The translations under genes were made by a program, and so were the position numbers. The notes beneath the pieces are model-generated. The model worked only from the letters and a program-made list of their open reading frames with translations. It did not search any database and was not told the DNA's origin. Below are positions 15,654 through 22,406 of a DNA stretch of 22,892 nucleotides, piece by piece; within the stretch, counting starts at the first letter, position 1, and each line of letters starts with the position of its first letter. The stretch spans positions 1 through 22,892 of the forward strand of contig DATJBZ010000010.1 of the NCBI GenBank assembly GCA_035515075.1, in the 5' to 3' direction. This DNA comes from Moheibacter sp035515075 (GTDB lineage: Bacteria > Bacteroidota > Bacteroidia > Flavobacteriales > Weeksellaceae).

Positions 15654-16103
15654 ATGAATGTAATTTGGCATTACCGAGAATTTGATGGATTGACGCCGCA
15701 CGAACTGTATGCTTTGATGGCTTTGCGAAACGAGGTGTTTGTGGTGGAGCAAAACTGTGTGTACAATGAATGCGATGGCAAAGATGTGGCGTGCGCGCAC
15801 TTGTGGGCCACTTTGGACGGAGAAATTGTGGCGGCTTGTCGCATCGTTCCTCCCGGAATTTCTTATGAAGAACCCTCGATTGGTCGCATTGTCAGCCATC
15901 CTAAATTCAGGCATTTGAAATTGGGCCATCAGTTGATGCGGCATGCTTTGCAATTGATTCAAAACAAATACAGTACAAATGCTGTGCGCATCAGTGCGCA
16001 ATGTTATTTGGGGAAATTCTACGAAAAATACGGTTTCAAACAAGTGTCTGAACAGTATTTGGAAGATCTTTTGCCCCATATGGAAATGTTGAAAGCAGAT
16101 TAA
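15654..16103 (+). CDS. ElaA-type GNAT N-acetyltransferase
   Basis: A small cytosolic acetyl-CoA-dependent acetyltransferase of the GNAT superfamily, closest to the ElaA subfamily. Typical features are LTPHELYALMALRNEVFVVEQNC at the N-terminus, then AACRIVPPG, the Q/RxxGxA-like acetyl-CoA loop as FRHLKLGHQLM (about 83-93), and AQCYLGKFYEKYGF near the end. The product is 149 aa, the usual ElaA length. The ATG at 15654 is chosen because a TATCTTTG box lies just upstream. The substrate is unknown for the family. It lies 28 bp before rpe, but rpe has its own -7 box. Confidence 0.9.
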   Translation: MNVIWHYREFDGLTPHELYALMALRNEVFVVEQNCVYNECDGKDVACAHLWATLDGEIVAACRIVPPGISYEEPSIGRIVSHPKFRHLKLGHQLMRHALQLIQNKYSTNAVRISAQCYLGKFYEKYGFKQVSEQYLEDLLPHMEMLKAD

Positions 16104-16106
16104 GTT

Positions 16107-16114
16107 TATCTTTG
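16107..16114 (+). promoter_or_regulatory. -7 promoter box TATCTTTG for rpe
   Basis: Exact TAnnTTTG match 17 bases before the ATG at 16132. A GTG at 16114 that would give an N-terminal extension overlaps the last base of the box, so it is not the start. Confidence 0.6.
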
Positions 16115-16131
16115 TGAAAAATAAAAACATT

Positions 16132-16779
16132 ATGCCAATTATAGCGCCTTCTATTTTAGCAGCAGATTTTGCCAACCTTCAACGCGATGTGGAAATGGTC
16201 AACCAAAGTGAAGCCGATTGGTTCCATATTGATGTAATGGATGGACATTTTGTTCCCAACATTTCTTATGGAATGCCAGTGATTGAAGCCATCAAAAAAC
16301 ATGCAACCAAGCCATTGGACGTTCATTTGATGATAGAACAACCCGAGCGATATATCGAAACTTTTGCAGCCATCGGTGCAGACATCATCACCGTTCATTA
16401 TGAAGCGACCGTTCATTTGCACCGAACTTTGAGACAAATCAAAGCAGCGGGATGCAAAGCAGGCGTAGTATTGAATTTGTCCACGCCCGTTACTGTATTG
16501 GAAGACATTTTACCAGAATGCTATATGGTACTGATCATGTCGATCAATCCTGGATTTGGTGGCCAAAAATTTGAAGAAATCACTTACCAAAAGGTATGCA
16601 AACTGAAACAAATGATCCAAGAACAAGGATTGGATACTTTGATTGAAATCGATGGTGGAGTGACCAATCAAAATGCGGCAGCCTTGGTAGAAGCGGGCGC
16701 TGATGCTTTGGTGGCAGGAAGTTATGTGTTTAACGCTGCAGATCCACAAGTCGCCATTCGATCACTGAAACATTTATAA
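16132..16779 (+). CDS. rpe: Ribulose-phosphate 3-epimerase
   Basis: Interconverts ribulose 5-phosphate and xylulose 5-phosphate in the pentose phosphate pathway. It is a TIM barrel with the family motifs in order: APSILAADF near the N-terminus, FHIDVMDGHFVPN with the metal and catalytic residues, LDVHLMIEQP, MSINPGFGGQKF (phosphate grip), EIDGGV with the second catalytic Asp, and AGSYVF at the end. At 215 aa it is the standard length. The ATG at 16132 gives the usual MPIIAPS start. The gene ends 30 bp from the convergent hydrolase gene, with no clear terminator between them. Confidence 0.97.
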   Translation: MPIIAPSILAADFANLQRDVEMVNQSEADWFHIDVMDGHFVPNISYGMPVIEAIKKHATKPLDVHLMIEQPERYIETFAAIGADIITVHYEATVHLHRTLRQIKAAGCKAGVVLNLSTPVTVLEDILPECYMVLIMSINPGFGGQKFEEITYQKVCKLKQMIQEQGLDTLIEIDGGVTNQNAAALVEAGADALVAGSYVFNAADPQVAIRSLKHL

Positions 16780-16809
16780 TGCCATTGTTTTTTGGGGCGA
16801 TTGATTGAA

Positions 16810-17772
16810 TCAATTCCCTTGCGTGTCAAAGAAATCCATCGCGCGTTGTGCGGCATAGGATTGTTGTTTGTTGCGCATGGGAAATGCACAATGTCCACCG
16901 GATTTCGGAATTTCTAAAAAGAGGTTGACACTTTGTTGTGCGATTTTTTTTGGAAAACAATGTTCTCCCAAAAAGGGATCGTCCCAAGCATTCACAATCA
17001 AAACAGGCCGTTCGATGCCGTCCAAACTGTAGGATGGAGAAGCTTGGGTGTAATAATCGGCTTTGCTCGAAAAACCATGAACAGGTGCCGTATAATGCGC
17101 ATCAATTTCATCAAAACTTTGGATGTGTTGCAAGAAATTCCAGTTGAGTGCTTCGGGAAATTGTTGTGCTTTGGCGGCCAATTTGGGCGAAATTTTTCGG
17201 ATGAAATTTTTTAAATACACCCGGTTGAAACCTCTTTTTAAACTTTCTGCGCTGTCTTTCAATTCGATGGGAGCCGAAACCGCGACCGCAGCTTTGACTG
17301 TATCAGGCAATTTCACTCGGCCAAAATAATTCAAAACTTGGGCAGCGCCCATTGAAAATCCCACGAGATAAATGCTTTCGTATTTTTTTTGTTGCACAAA
17401 ATTAACCACAACCGCCAAATCTTCGATGCTCGCATGGTGGTACAATTGCAACAAACGGTTCATTTCTCCACTGCAACTTCGGTTGTTCCAAGCAAATACC
17501 GAATAGCCATTTTGTAGGAAATCATGCGCCGCTGTATTGTTGTACGTTCGGTCAGAGGCACCTTCCAACCCATGACAAAGGATCACCGCTTTTTTTGAAT
17601 CCGTTTCATTAAAATCAATGTCCAAGAAATCACCATCGGTCAATTCGATGCGCGTTCTTTGGTAAATCGGTGGAGAAGTTTTGAGAAAACGGCCATTGTA
17701 AATGGTCGAAAAATGCGGATTGTTGTGAAAGAAATTGGGGGTTTGGTAAGGTGAAAAATCAATCAGAGGCAT
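16810..17772 (-). CDS. YheT-like alpha/beta hydrolase
   Basis: An alpha/beta-hydrolase of the YheT/ABHD1-3 type; members act as esterases or lipases, but natural substrates are mostly unknown. The catalytic triad is visible: nucleophile S140 in GFSMGA, acid D264 or D265 in NAWDDPFLG, and H294 in GGHCAF. The oxyanion-hole strand ILCHGLEG is at 64-71, and NNRSCSGEMNR is a family hallmark. The 320-aa product has no signal peptide, so it is probably cytosolic. Its ATG overlaps the DUF721 gene stop (TAATG), so it is the third gene of the recF operon. Confidence 0.92.
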   Translation of the reverse strand: MPLIDFSPYQTPNFFHNNPHFSTIYNGRFLKTSPPIYQRTRIELTDGDFLDIDFNETDSKKAVILCHGLEGASDRTYNNTAAHDFLQNGYSVFAWNNRSCSGEMNRLLQLYHHASIEDLAVVVNFVQQKKYESIYLVGFSMGAAQVLNYFGRVKLPDTVKAAVAVSAPIELKDSAESLKRGFNRVYLKNFIRKISPKLAAKAQQFPEALNWNFLQHIQSFDEIDAHYTAPVHGFSSKADYYTQASPSYSLDGIERPVLIVNAWDDPFLGEHCFPKKIAQQSVNLFLEIPKSGGHCAFPMRNKQQSYAAQRAMDFFDTQGN

Positions 17773-18065
17773 TATAAAAATTTAATTTCGTTCAGGTATT
17801 TTTTTCCAATGGTTTCATTGATGTGGTCCAAAATTTTTGACCTTCCATAGCTCAATTCATTTTTCAATTCAGGTGAATTCATTTTGATGAACAAGACTTG
17901 GTTTTTGACTTGGCAGTTTTCGACATAGCCCATGATGTAATTGCCCATCATTTCGATGAAAATTTCTTCGGCTTGTACGGCCAACAGTTTTTCTTCAATG
18001 CCCAAGGCTGAAATCATCGAGCGAATCGCCTCGCCTAAATTTTGGTCGTTTTTTCTTTTTTTCAC
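17772..18065 (-). CDS. DUF721 / DciA-like protein
   Basis: A 97-aa protein of the DUF721 family. DciA, the best-known member, helps load the replicative helicase DnaB in bacteria without DnaC. The protein has a basic start (KKRKNDQNLGEAI), a helix with LGIEEKLLAVQAEEIFIEMMG, and a KH-like core VKNQVLFIKMNSPELKNELSY. The end aligns with short Bacteroidota members that lack the long tail. The start is GTG at 18065, overlapping the recF stop in GTGA, so translation is coupled to recF. The recF context supports a replication or repair role. I infer helicase loading only from family knowledge. Confidence 0.88.
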   Translation of the reverse strand: MKKRKNDQNLGEAIRSMISALGIEEKLLAVQAEEIFIEMMGNYIMGYVENCQVKNQVLFIKMNSPELKNELSYGRSKILDHINETIGKKYLNEIKFL

Positions 18066-19141
18066 AATCTAAATATTTTACTTTCTGAATTGATTTGGGT
18101 GATGATTTTTTCGGTGCGTTCTGGATGCGTATCTGAAATGAAAATTTGACCAAAACGATCTTGGTTGACCAAAGCCACCAATTGCTCCACACGTTGTTCG
18201 TCCAATTTATCAAACACATCATCCAACAGCAAAATGGGCGTGATGTTCAGATTTTTTTTGATCAATTCCAATTGGGCCAATTTCATTGCGATCAAATAGG
18301 TTTTTTGTTGGCCTTGTGAGCCAAACTTCTTGATGGGATATTGCATCAAATTCAATTCAAAATCATCTTTGTGGATTCCTTGGGTCGAATGTTGTGCCGC
18401 ACGATCGCGTTGCAAATTGTCTTTCAACAAAGTTGAAAAATCATGTTCAAACAATTGCGATTGATAATGCATGCTGACCTTTTCGTTGCCGTTGGACAAC
18501 ACTTGGTAATAATCCTGAAAAATCGGTGAAAACTCCGCAATGAATTGACAACGTTGTGCATGAATGAATTGTCCCAAATGCACCAAATCCTGGTCGTAAA
18601 TCTCCAATGAAGTCGCATCAAAGGTTTGGTTTTGAAAGAAATATTTCAACAAAGTATTTCTTTGTACCAACACCCGATTGTACCGAATGAGTTTCTGAAG
18701 ATATTCTTTGTTGGATTGAGAAATGATGTTGTCCACAAACTTCCGGCGCACATCACTGCCTTCTTTGATCAAATCCAAATCATAGGGCGAAATCATCACC
18801 AAAGGAAATTTTCCGATGTGGTCGGCAATGCGCGGATAAGTTTTGCTGTTTTTCTTCAGCACTTTGGGTTTGTCTTTTTGGACCCCACAGAAAATGATTT
18901 CTTGGGTTGCTGATGTTTCAAATTCTCCTTCCAAACTGAAAAAATCTTGGCCAAATTGGATGTTTTGGGCATCCGAATAATTCAGATAAGATTTGGTCAA
19001 AGCCAAATAATGCACGGCATCCAAGATGTTGGTTTTGCCAATGCCATTGGGCCCAACGAAGGCATTGATTTTGGATGAAAAAGCAAAATCACGTTGGCTA
19101 AAATTCTTAAAATTTCGAAGGACAATGGTTTTCAGGAACAT
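18062..19141 (-). CDS. recF: DNA replication and repair protein RecF
   Basis: An ABC-type ATPase that loads RecA at single-strand gaps with RecO and RecR. The Walker A GPNGIGKT (30-37) follows the typical LRNFKNFS start. The ABC signature region is SQGQQK (275-280) and Walker B is LLLDDVFDKLD (304-314), followed by FISDTHPER. It is 359 aa, full length. The ATG at 19141 is only 4 nt past the -7 box TAATTTTG, which suggests a leaderless or nearly leaderless transcript. It is the first gene of a three-gene overlapping operon. Confidence 0.97.
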   Translation of the reverse strand: MFLKTIVLRNFKNFSQRDFAFSSKINAFVGPNGIGKTNILDAVHYLALTKSYLNYSDAQNIQFGQDFFSLEGEFETSATQEIIFCGVQKDKPKVLKKNSKTYPRIADHIGKFPLVMISPYDLDLIKEGSDVRRKFVDNIISQSNKEYLQKLIRYNRVLVQRNTLLKYFFQNQTFDATSLEIYDQDLVHLGQFIHAQRCQFIAEFSPIFQDYYQVLSNGNEKVSMHYQSQLFEHDFSTLLKDNLQRDRAAQHSTQGIHKDDFELNLMQYPIKKFGSQGQQKTYLIAMKLAQLELIKKNLNITPILLLDDVFDKLDEQRVEQLVALVNQDRFGQIFISDTHPERTEKIITQINSESKIFRL

Positions 19142-19145
19142 TTCC

Positions 19146-19153
19146 CAAAATTA
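19146..19153 (-). promoter_or_regulatory. -7 promoter box TAATTTTG for the recF operon
   Basis: Exact TAnnTTTG match on the minus strand, separated from the recF ATG by only GGAA. Transcription would begin at or next to the start codon. Confidence 0.5.
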
Positions 19154-19283
19154 CAAAATTTGCTTTGAAATGCGGCGTTTGACCAAGGGCGAAATTTTTA
19201 AAACAGAAGCTTGTTTTATACACAGTCTATTTTGTTGCGTGCGCAAATGTTTCTTCCGAAAATAAAAATATTTAATTTTTTAG

Positions 19284-19559
19284 GTTGGACTGCGACATAT
19301 TTTGGCGAGGTGCAGCTTTAATTTTGTGGTCCAATCAAGGAATATGAAAAGAGAACTGAAAGTTTTCACCTGGACTTAAACAAAATTTCGGTTAGAATTC
19401 AAAAATGAAGGACGATTGGCTGAATTGACAAAAAATACACAAATCATTGAACACTCCGATGTGGTCTTTGCCATTGAGATGCGAAAATACCGGGGAACAA
19501 TGCACAGCGTGAACAAAGCAATAAACCTGATGAAAAAGCATTTTATCATTGCCTATTGA
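19284..19559 (+). pseudogene. Decayed SLOG/DUF2493-like remnant
   Basis: One frame gives 31 codons, a TAA at 19377, then 59 more sense codons to TGA at 19557. The first part includes MKRELKVFTWT from an ATG at 19344. The second part reads as a protein end: TKNTQIIEHSDVVFAI, then RGTMHSVNKA, then KKHFIIAY. This resembles the C-terminal half of SLOG/DUF2493 (YspA-like) domains, where RNxxI, SDxxIAF, a GT-rich nucleotide loop and a final beta strand follow in that order. The glycine-rich turn before RGT is altered (EMRKY). The in-frame stop, lack of a good start and loss of the N-terminal strand argue for a pseudogene. A terminator lies 1 nt after the stop. A short expressed protein from TTG at 19416 cannot be excluded. 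Confidence 0.5.
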
Positions 19560-19560
19560 G

Positions 19561-19592
19561 AAATGGTCGCCGAATGAGCGGCCATTTTTTTT
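19561..19592 (+). terminator. Intrinsic terminator after the SLOG-like remnant
   Basis: AAATGGTCGC (19561-19570) pairs with GCGGCCATTT (19578-19587), with one T-G wobble and a 7-nt loop. T residues run to 19592. Confidence 0.88.
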
Positions 19593-19659
19593 GGAATCCA
19601 ACCAAAGGACTTACTTTTAGGCAAAAGTCATTTGCAATAGAAAAAACGATCTTTACAAG

Positions 19660-20568
19660 ATGAGAAAAACCCTTCCTTTTTTGCGCTTGATCCGCTTGGT
19701 TCAATTTGTACGAGAAAAAAATCGCTTGCAGCAATCTGTTGGTCACCAAGAAATGATATCCTTCGTGAAAAAAATAACGGATGATGCAAGTATGGTTTAT
19801 TCGACCGCAACTTTTGCTCGAGACAAAAAGAAAATCAGGGAAGAATTGGGCATTGACCTGAAATTTGATAAAGTCCAAGGTTATTTCATCGATCCTTCTG
19901 ATCAGGTTGGTTTGATAGAAAGTGCGTTGGATTATTATGAGGTTTTTTCTATTTTGAGCCATGCGAATGCTTTGCCAAAAATGTTTATCTTGTCAGAGCG
20001 AAAACCTTTAGGGTTGGACCAAATCGGTGAAGTTGTGGATTGGATCAAGAACAAGGAAGTGATACAATTCAATTATTTCAAATACGATACAGGGAAAAAT
20101 GAAATTCGACAGATCGAACCTTTGGCGATCAAAGAAAGTAGGGAACGTTGGTATTTGATTGGCAATGATCAGCAGAGCAATGCTGGTTTGCGTGCATTTG
20201 GTTTTGATAGAATTTCAAATATCACTGTGCTAGGCATGAAATTTACCCCTCAATTCACCATGGAAGACATCCAAGAAAAATACTTTTCGTTGTTTGCCAT
20301 GTTTGATGCTGAAGACCAGGAAGTAGAACAAGTGGTGTTGGAATTCAATGAAAGGGATGGAAATTACATCCAAAGTTTTCCATTGCACCATTCACAACAA
20401 ATAGAGACCATTGAAAATGGGGTGCGTGTTCATTTGAGGTTAAAAACCACGCCCGATTTTATCATGGAGATCATGTCACGGGCATGGAGTTTAAAGGTGG
20501 TTCGGCCAGTTAGTTTGCGGCAAACCATCGCCAAAATTATGGAAGAGGCATTTCATCGGAACCAATGA
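19660..20568 (+). CDS. WYL-domain transcriptional regulator
   Basis: A cytosolic DNA-binding regulator of the WYL family. The N-terminal 75 residues look like a winged helix (ATFARDKKKIREELGIDLKFDKVQGYFID, written here only as its position, about 50-78). The WYL domain spans about 122-190 and contains RERWYLIGN, with the eponymous W164-Y165-L166. A C-terminal WCX-like extension ends with FIMEIMSRAWSLKVVRP. WYL proteins often bind nucleic acid or nucleotides and control DNA repair or phage-defence genes. At 302 aa it has the usual length. The ATG at 19660 follows the terminator of the remnant. Its 3' end overlaps the convergent 118-aa gene by 32 nt. Which genes it controls is unknown. Confidence 0.85.
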   Translation: MRKTLPFLRLIRLVQFVREKNRLQQSVGHQEMISFVKKITDDASMVYSTATFARDKKKIREELGIDLKFDKVQGYFIDPSDQVGLIESALDYYEVFSILSHANALPKMFILSERKPLGLDQIGEVVDWIKNKEVIQFNYFKYDTGKNEIRQIEPLAIKESRERWYLIGNDQQSNAGLRAFGFDRISNITVLGMKFTPQFTMEDIQEKYFSLFAMFDAEDQEVEQVVLEFNERDGNYIQSFPLHHSQQIETIENGVRVHLRLKTTPDFIMEIMSRAWSLKVVRPVSLRQTIAKIMEEAFHRNQ

Positions 20569-20893
20569 AAATCTTGTGTTGTGAGCGAATGAAATCAGCT
20601 ACAGGTTTCCAAAGTTGAATTTGTCCGCAATGTACTGTGAAAACCTTGCCATGGTTTTTTGGGCCAAAATGGACCATTTGATTGAAGTTTCCATCAAACT
20701 TTTCTTCGGCAATCCATTGGCTACAAGCTGTTCTGAGTTGGTCTTTGGTCACGTGCGATTGTTCACGTTGGAGTGCTAGAAATTCCAATAAAATGACGCT
20801 GTTGATTTGGGTGTAATTTTTCTGCATCCATTTGGGCACTTTTTTTTTGACTTTCTCAACTTCCATTCGTTCATTATGGTTTAAATCTTTCAT
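20537..20893 (-). CDS. Unknown 118-aa protein, second gene of an unknown operon
   Basis: I do not recognise this protein. The first 25 residues are strongly charged and lysine-rich (VEKVKKKVPKWMQKN). A helical core follows (INSVILLEFLALQRE, VTKDQLRTACSQW), then a conserved-looking stretch NFNQMVHFGPKNHGKVF and QLWKPVADFI. The helix-helix-hairpin order would suit a small winged-helix domain, but this is a guess. There is no membrane segment or signal peptide. The ATG at 20893 lies 10 nt after the stop of the 348-aa gene, so the two are an operon. Its last 32 nt overlap the end of the WYL gene on the other strand. Confidence 0.75.
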   Translation of the reverse strand: MKDLNHNERMEVEKVKKKVPKWMQKNYTQINSVILLEFLALQREQSHVTKDQLRTACSQWIAEEKFDGNFNQMVHFGPKNHGKVFTVHCGQIQLWKPVADFIRSQHKIFIGSDEMPLP

Positions 20894-20903
20894 AAGTTTG
20901 ATT

Positions 20904-21950
20904 TTAAAAGTGTTGCATTAAATATTCGATCATTTCGTTGGCATCCGTGATGGATTTTCTGTCGCTGCCATCGCGGTAATACATTTTGGACGGCAGCTTC
21001 AAATGGGGATTTTCTTCCCATTTGAAAGCTTCGATCAGCAAGCAGAGGTAATGTTCGCCTTTGTTGTTTTGACAACTGATCAATCGGTAAGGAATTGTAC
21101 TGAGTTTTTGGTCAGTTCGTTTTTTGGATAAAAATTCGATGAAATGTTGCACAAGTTGTTGCGTCGCTTCTTCGGTTTCCAAGGTGTTGATTTTTAGAGA
21201 GAGGAGTCCGCCGTAAGTATGATAAAGGGAAGAAGCCTCTTTGAAAACTTGTTTCATGTCAAAGTTGTCCAACTGTACAAAATCTTCTTCCCAACCATCA
21301 ATGTACGTTTCTTTGATTTTTCGGTAGGAGAAAGTATTTTCATGGTTGAAGACAGAAAATAGATGGGACCAATGCGCATGTTCAAAATTCACAGGAGTTC
21401 TGATGATGTCGATGGAAGCGGCATTGAAGGCTTTGTCCTTCAACAAATATTGGATGGGTGTGAGCTTGATTTCTTCGCTGTGACGATAGACAAAGTGATC
21501 GATCTCAGCATGGATGGCATGTTCAGTTTGTAATCCGACGACCATTTCTATCAATGATTTATCGGTGTAATTTCCCAATTGGAAAATAGGAAAGCGATCG
21601 TTGATGTACAGGACTTTTTCATCGATTTCCATCTCTTCATCGATGACCAATACCACTTTTAATCCTTGATTGAAATTAGGCGTTTTGAAGGTCAATTGAT
21701 CCATGAAATGGTACAGCATGGTTTGGTCAACTTTTCTTTGCTTGAGCAACAATTTTACTGCCCAATTCATCTCTATTCCTGCGCTGTTGACCTGCTTGTC
21801 TTCTTGTAGAATGAGCAAATAGTTTTTCAGAAATAAGAATGCTCGTTGCCTTGCAACGAGTGGATCCTGGTGATAAAAACTGTTAATGGTGAGTTCGTCA
21901 TTTTCTGGATCGAACATCGTTTCGACTTCATAATGGAATTTTGGATTCAT
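20904..21950 (-). CDS. Unknown 348-aa protein, first gene of an unknown operon
   Basis: I do not recognise this protein. It is soluble (no signal peptide or transmembrane helix), acidic and mixed alpha/beta. Visible landmarks are an early helix VARQRAFLFLKNYLLIL (about 32-48), a hydrophobic strand followed by acids LKVVLVIDEEMEID, an aromatic middle with HWSHLFSVFNHENTF, and an end SITDANEMIEYLMQHF. A strand-acid pattern and scattered His and Glu exist, but no nuclease, ATPase or protease motif can be assigned. It has its own -7 box and a downstream partner 10 nt away. The upstream side is a 152-bp divergent gap shared with the 75-aa gene. Confidence 0.8.
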   Translation of the reverse strand: MNPKFHYEVETMFDPENDELTINSFYHQDPLVARQRAFLFLKNYLLILQEDKQVNSAGIEMNWAVKLLLKQRKVDQTMLYHFMDQLTFKTPNFNQGLKVVLVIDEEMEIDEKVLYINDRFPIFQLGNYTDKSLIEMVVGLQTEHAIHAEIDHFVYRHSEEIKLTPIQYLLKDKAFNAASIDIIRTPVNFEHAHWSHLFSVFNHENTFSYRKIKETYIDGWEEDFVQLDNFDMKQVFKEASSLYHTYGGLLSLKINTLETEEATQQLVQHFIEFLSKKRTDQKLSTIPYRLISCQNNKGEHYLCLLIEAFKWEENPHLKLPSKMYYRDGSDRKSITDANEMIEYLMQHF

Positions 21951-21975
21951 GCAATTGCTTTTTTAATTAATGAAG

Positions 21976-21983
21976 CAAACATA
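21976..21983 (-). promoter_or_regulatory. -7 promoter box TATGTTTG for the unknown operon
   Basis: Exact TAnnTTTG match on the minus strand, 25 bases before the ATG at 21950. The implied leader is about 20 nt. Confidence 0.55.
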
Positions 21984-22102
21984 AAAGCCAATGGGTATCA
22001 GATTGTGATGGTCTGAGAAAGAAAGATTAAAAAATATTTAAAACGACATTTTTTGGCGGGATGGTTTATGACCTTTGTAATATAAATTAAAAACAAGAAA
22101 AT

Positions 22103-22330
22103 ATGCCTATAATTACAATTTATTTGACTGACGAACAATATTTAAAGGTAAAAGAAACACTAAGCTATAATGGCAAAATTGACTTAGAAGAAGAAACCTT
22201 GAGCGGAAGCACACTTGAAATCGGTTTGGTTGCGGGTATTGCGATAATGAATGTGAGTGGATACAAGAACGAGGATATCGGTTTTGTGCGGGTAGAGTTT
22301 TCTGATTTGGTAAATTCCTCTTCTACCTAA
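22103..22330 (+). CDS. Unknown 75-aa protein upstream of hsdM
   Basis: I do not recognise it. It is a small acidic soluble protein starting MPIITIYLTDEQYLKVKE, with a central EEETLSGSTLEIGLVAGI and ending FSDLVNSSST. The strand-helix order at the start is reminiscent of small antitoxin or ribbon-helix-helix proteins, but no basic DNA-binding strand is evident. A near-consensus -7 box GACCTTTG lies at 22070-22077 and an A-rich leader precedes the ATG. It is on the same strand as hsdM, 76 bp upstream, and shares that gene's codon style (AGC serine, mixed leucine codons). It may have arrived with the restriction locus. Confidence 0.7.
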   Translation: MPIITIYLTDEQYLKVKETLSYNGKIDLEEETLSGSTLEIGLVAGIAIMNVSGYKNEDIGFVRVEFSDLVNSSST

Positions 22331-22406
22331 TCATAATCACTTTTAACTATATTATCAATTTATTTATCTGTGTAATTATTCCTAATTTAGAGCAATTTTA
22401 ATAGAA

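Noticed and set aside
16114..16131. GTG start for rpe at 16114
   Set aside because: The codon overlaps the -7 box, and the extra residues precede the conserved MPIIAPS start.
19392..19601. A 69-codon minus-strand frame in the recF-WYL gap
   Set aside because: It runs through the terminator hairpin and opposes the protein-like frame on the + strand; its composition (Cys, His, Phe-rich) is typical of antisense shadows.
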